From CAZRRV01 sp964406705 (GTDB lineage Bacteria; Bacillota; Clostridia; Oscillospirales; Acutalibacteraceae): a stretch of DNA of 18,993 nt. Made by a program: the position numbers and the translations under genes. Shown here one piece after another: positions 17,568 through 18,993 of the stretch. Each line of letters begins with the position of its first letter. The stretch's first letter is position 1. Below the pieces are notes generated by a model. It saw only the letters and a program-made list of their open reading frames with translations. It did no database searches and was not told the origin of the DNA. The stretch lies in the NCBI GenBank assembly GCA_964406705.1, contig CAYOSS010000030.1, forward strand, positions 1-18,993, written 5' to 3'.

Positions 17568-17604
17568 CGGTACCACCTCCCCGAGATTTTGCTATCGTGG
17601 CTTA

Positions 17605-18315
17605 CTATATCTTGAGCGGCAGCTGGAAGCCGCAGAGGCGGGCGGCTACCCGGTGGAACGCCATAGCGGCGGGGCCGGTCCTTAAAGGCTCGCCCCGGGC
17701 GGCGGCGTACACCGCGTTTACGTCCTCCGGGACGACGCCGACCAGCCGCGCGCCGGCTCCGTCTATGACCTCGTCGATATTGCCGTGGAGCCGCCGGGTG
17801 ACGCGGCGCTTCACAAAGCGGTTAATCAGCAGCTTCGCCCCGTCGCCCACGGCCTCGGCGGTCTCGCGGGCGTCGCGCACGCAGACCTTGTCGGTGTTGC
17901 AGACTATGATGTGCTCCGCGAAGGAGGGAAATTCCGCGTAAAAGCGGTAGGGCAGCCCCGCCGGGCAGTCGAATATCGTGAAGTCGTACCGCCGGGTGAC
18001 CTCGCCCGCCAAGACCCGGAGCGCCCCGGGCTTTATCGCCCGCCGCCTCGGTGCCGCCATCAGGAAAAGCTCCTCGGCCCCCGGTACGGGGTAGACGCAC
18101 CTGTCGAGCATAGCCGGGTCCGCCAAAGCGTCGCCTATGTCGAACACCAGCCTGTCGGTGACCGAGAGCATCAGGTCGAGGCAGCGCAGCCCCTCGTCTA
18201 AGTCCACAAGGAGGACCCGCAGTCCGGCGTCGCAAAGGGCGGTGCCCAGCCCCACCGCCGCGGTGGATTTGCCCACTCCGCCCTTGCCGGAGGAGATCAC
18301 AAGCAGTCGACCCAC
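17605..18315 (-). CDS. minD: MinD-like P-loop ATPase
   Basis: MinD ATPases bind the membrane and help place the division septum. The deviant Walker A KGGVGKST is at residues 11-18, switch I DLDEGLRCLD at 38-47 (canonical RNLD has Asn where this has Cys) and switch II DCPAG at 116-120. At 236 residues it is about 25-30 shorter than usual and ends GFQLPLKI, without the Lys/Phe-rich amphipathic membrane-targeting helix. Start GTG, with GGGGAGGGG seven bases upstream. It is first in its apparent operon, with rpn 37 bp downstream and mgsA after that. Clostridia often have minC-minD-minE-rodA-mgsA; minC, minE and rodA are not seen. It could be a diverged MinD or a related ParA/MinD ATPase with another role. 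Confidence 0.85.
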   Translation of the reverse strand: MGRLLVISSGKGGVGKSTAAVGLGTALCDAGLRVLLVDLDEGLRCLDLMLSVTDRLVFDIGDALADPAMLDRCVYPVPGAEELFLMAAPRRRAIKPGALRVLAGEVTRRYDFTIFDCPAGLPYRFYAEFPSFAEHIIVCNTDKVCVRDARETAEAVGDGAKLLINRFVKRRVTRRLHGNIDEVIDGAGARLVGVVPEDVNAVYAAARGEPLRTGPAAMAFHRVAARLCGFQLPLKI

Positions 18316-18384
18316 GTCGCAACCCCTCCCCGCAGTTTCCCCGCGCGCAGGGGGACAATACCCCCTCTAAAACGGTACCTTCAT

Positions 18385-18413
18385 ATGATAGCATATTCTG
18401 GGAAAAAAGTCAA
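18385..18413 (-). promoter_or_regulatory. Sigma-A-type promoter of the minD-rpn unit
   Basis: Reading leftward, -35 TTGACT (18408-18413) and -10 TATCAT (18385-18390) are 17 bp apart, with a TG one base before the -10 (extended -10). It lies about 70 bp upstream of the minD GTG in an AT-rich island and is the only good promoter seen for the minD, rpn and mgsA genes, which are probably cotranscribed. Confidence 0.8.
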
Positions 18414-18420
18414 GGTCCCG

Positions 18421-18993
18421 GGGGAGAATTGGCGGAGCCGGGTTCGGCGGGGTCGCCGTGCCCCGCGGGGGAGCTTTACGGTGGCGGGGCTCCGGGTCCG
18501 CTCGGGTCCGGGGGGGCTGGTTCCCGCTGCGCAGGGTGGCTTTATGGTGCCGGGGGCTTCTTTGTACACCGTTTATGGCGAACTTGCCGCGTTGCGGGGG
18601 TAGCCTTGCGGTGTCGGGGCTCCGGGTCCGCTCGGGCCCGGGGGGGGCTGCTTCCCGCTGCATCGGGTAGGCTGCGATGACTGAAGGCTTTCAGCATTTG
18701 GAAGCCTTTACCCACCTTGCGGTGCCCGACTCGTCGCACACCCCGGCGCGGTTCCTCGCCGACCGCTGCCGGGATGAAGCCTTCGCTGTTTCGTCCACTG
18801 GACGCGCTCGGCTTCATTCCCAGCTGGGCTGGGGAATGATGTCCGTTTTTCTTCTCCCGACCGACGGGCGCGGCGATCCCTCCATCTCAGGCTTCGCCCA
18901 TCCCCGTTGGCTTCTTCTCGCTGCGCGGTGACGGCTTGTTTATTTCCCCAGCGCGGCTGGGGAACGATGTCCGCTTTTCTTCTCTGTGCCGGA
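18421..18993. repeat. Repeat- and hairpin-rich region without a supported gene
   Basis: Left part: units of about 65 bp beginning CTTTAYGGTGCCGGGG (near 18475, 18540 and 18603), and a longer block starting GGGGCTCCGGGTCCGCTCGG repeated at an offset of 130 bp (18486 and 18616). Right part: several hairpins, AAGGCTT/AAGCCTT (18684-18690 with 18702-18708), ATGAAGCC/GGCTTCAT (near 18773 and 18810) enclosing CGTCCACTGGACG, and two copies 128 bp apart of a CCCAGC/GCTGGG stem followed by GATGTCCG and a pyrimidine-rich TTTTCTTCTC (near 18818 and 18946). Weak ORFs (18542-18817 minus; 18677-18931 plus) have no recognisable product and overlap the repeats. Confidence 0.65.

Noticed and set aside
16695..17576. 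A frameshifted rpn ending after the gap in another frame
   Set aside because: Closing the gap at zero length restores the standard frame and the tail shared with the small genes.
18542..18931. Small ORFs at 18542-18817 (minus) and 18677-18931 (plus)
   Set aside because: They overlap each other and the repeats, lack clear SDs and match no family I recognise.

Overview
This looks like part of a draft (metagenome-style) assembly of a GC-rich, Gram-positive Clostridia-type anaerobe. Supporting signs are strong GGAGG-type Shine-Dalgarno (SD) sequences, GTG and TTG starts at ideal SD spacing, AT-rich sigma-A-like promoters in a GC-rich background, a HisRS with CxxC pairs, a minD-to-mgsA gene order known from clostridia, and a GldA/GldF/GldG-DUF4340 ABC operon. 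Two runs of exactly 100 N (5911-6010 and 16776-16875) are scaffold gaps, and both fall inside repeats. All recognisable protein genes are on the minus strand.

Layout from left to right: a short degenerate repeat (1-168); mnmA (169-1236); a divergent plus-strand promoter, a candidate structured RNA of about 200 nt and its terminator (1309-1548); a 2.2-kb noncoding array of about 27-32-bp units (1558-3766); an operon transcribed leftward consisting of a solute-binding lipoprotein, ABC ATPase, ABC-2 permease, GldG-like protein and DUF4340 protein (11031 to 3767), the last two with repeat-rich N-terminal tails; a 45-bp tandem repeat that runs from the end of aspS into the start of the lipoprotein gene; aspS; a second noncoding array of about 1 kb; hisS; a 116-bp higher-order tandem repeat; an mgsA-like gene with altered active-site residues; two small genes copying the C-terminal tail of an Rpn-family nuclease; the full-length rpn gene; a minD-like ATPase with a clear promoter; and a repeat- and hairpin-rich right end.

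Two themes stand out. First, an Rpn-family PD-(D/E)XK nuclease gene is followed by at least two stand-alone genes (16105-16308, 16320-16559) encoding diverged versions of its C-terminal tail, with identical 11-bp spacing and conserved ends. Rpn proteins are known to be restrained by small proteins made from their own C-terminus, so this could be an amplified set of nuclease inhibitors or partners. Second, nearly every gap between genes is filled with its own family of short degenerate tandem repeats. Some include the 3' end of the neighbouring gene (aspS, hisS), one includes the ribosome-binding site and start of the next gene, and related units occur in frame inside the GldG and DUF4340 proteins. 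In the largest array the units combine a constant part with a variable core that is often self-complementary.
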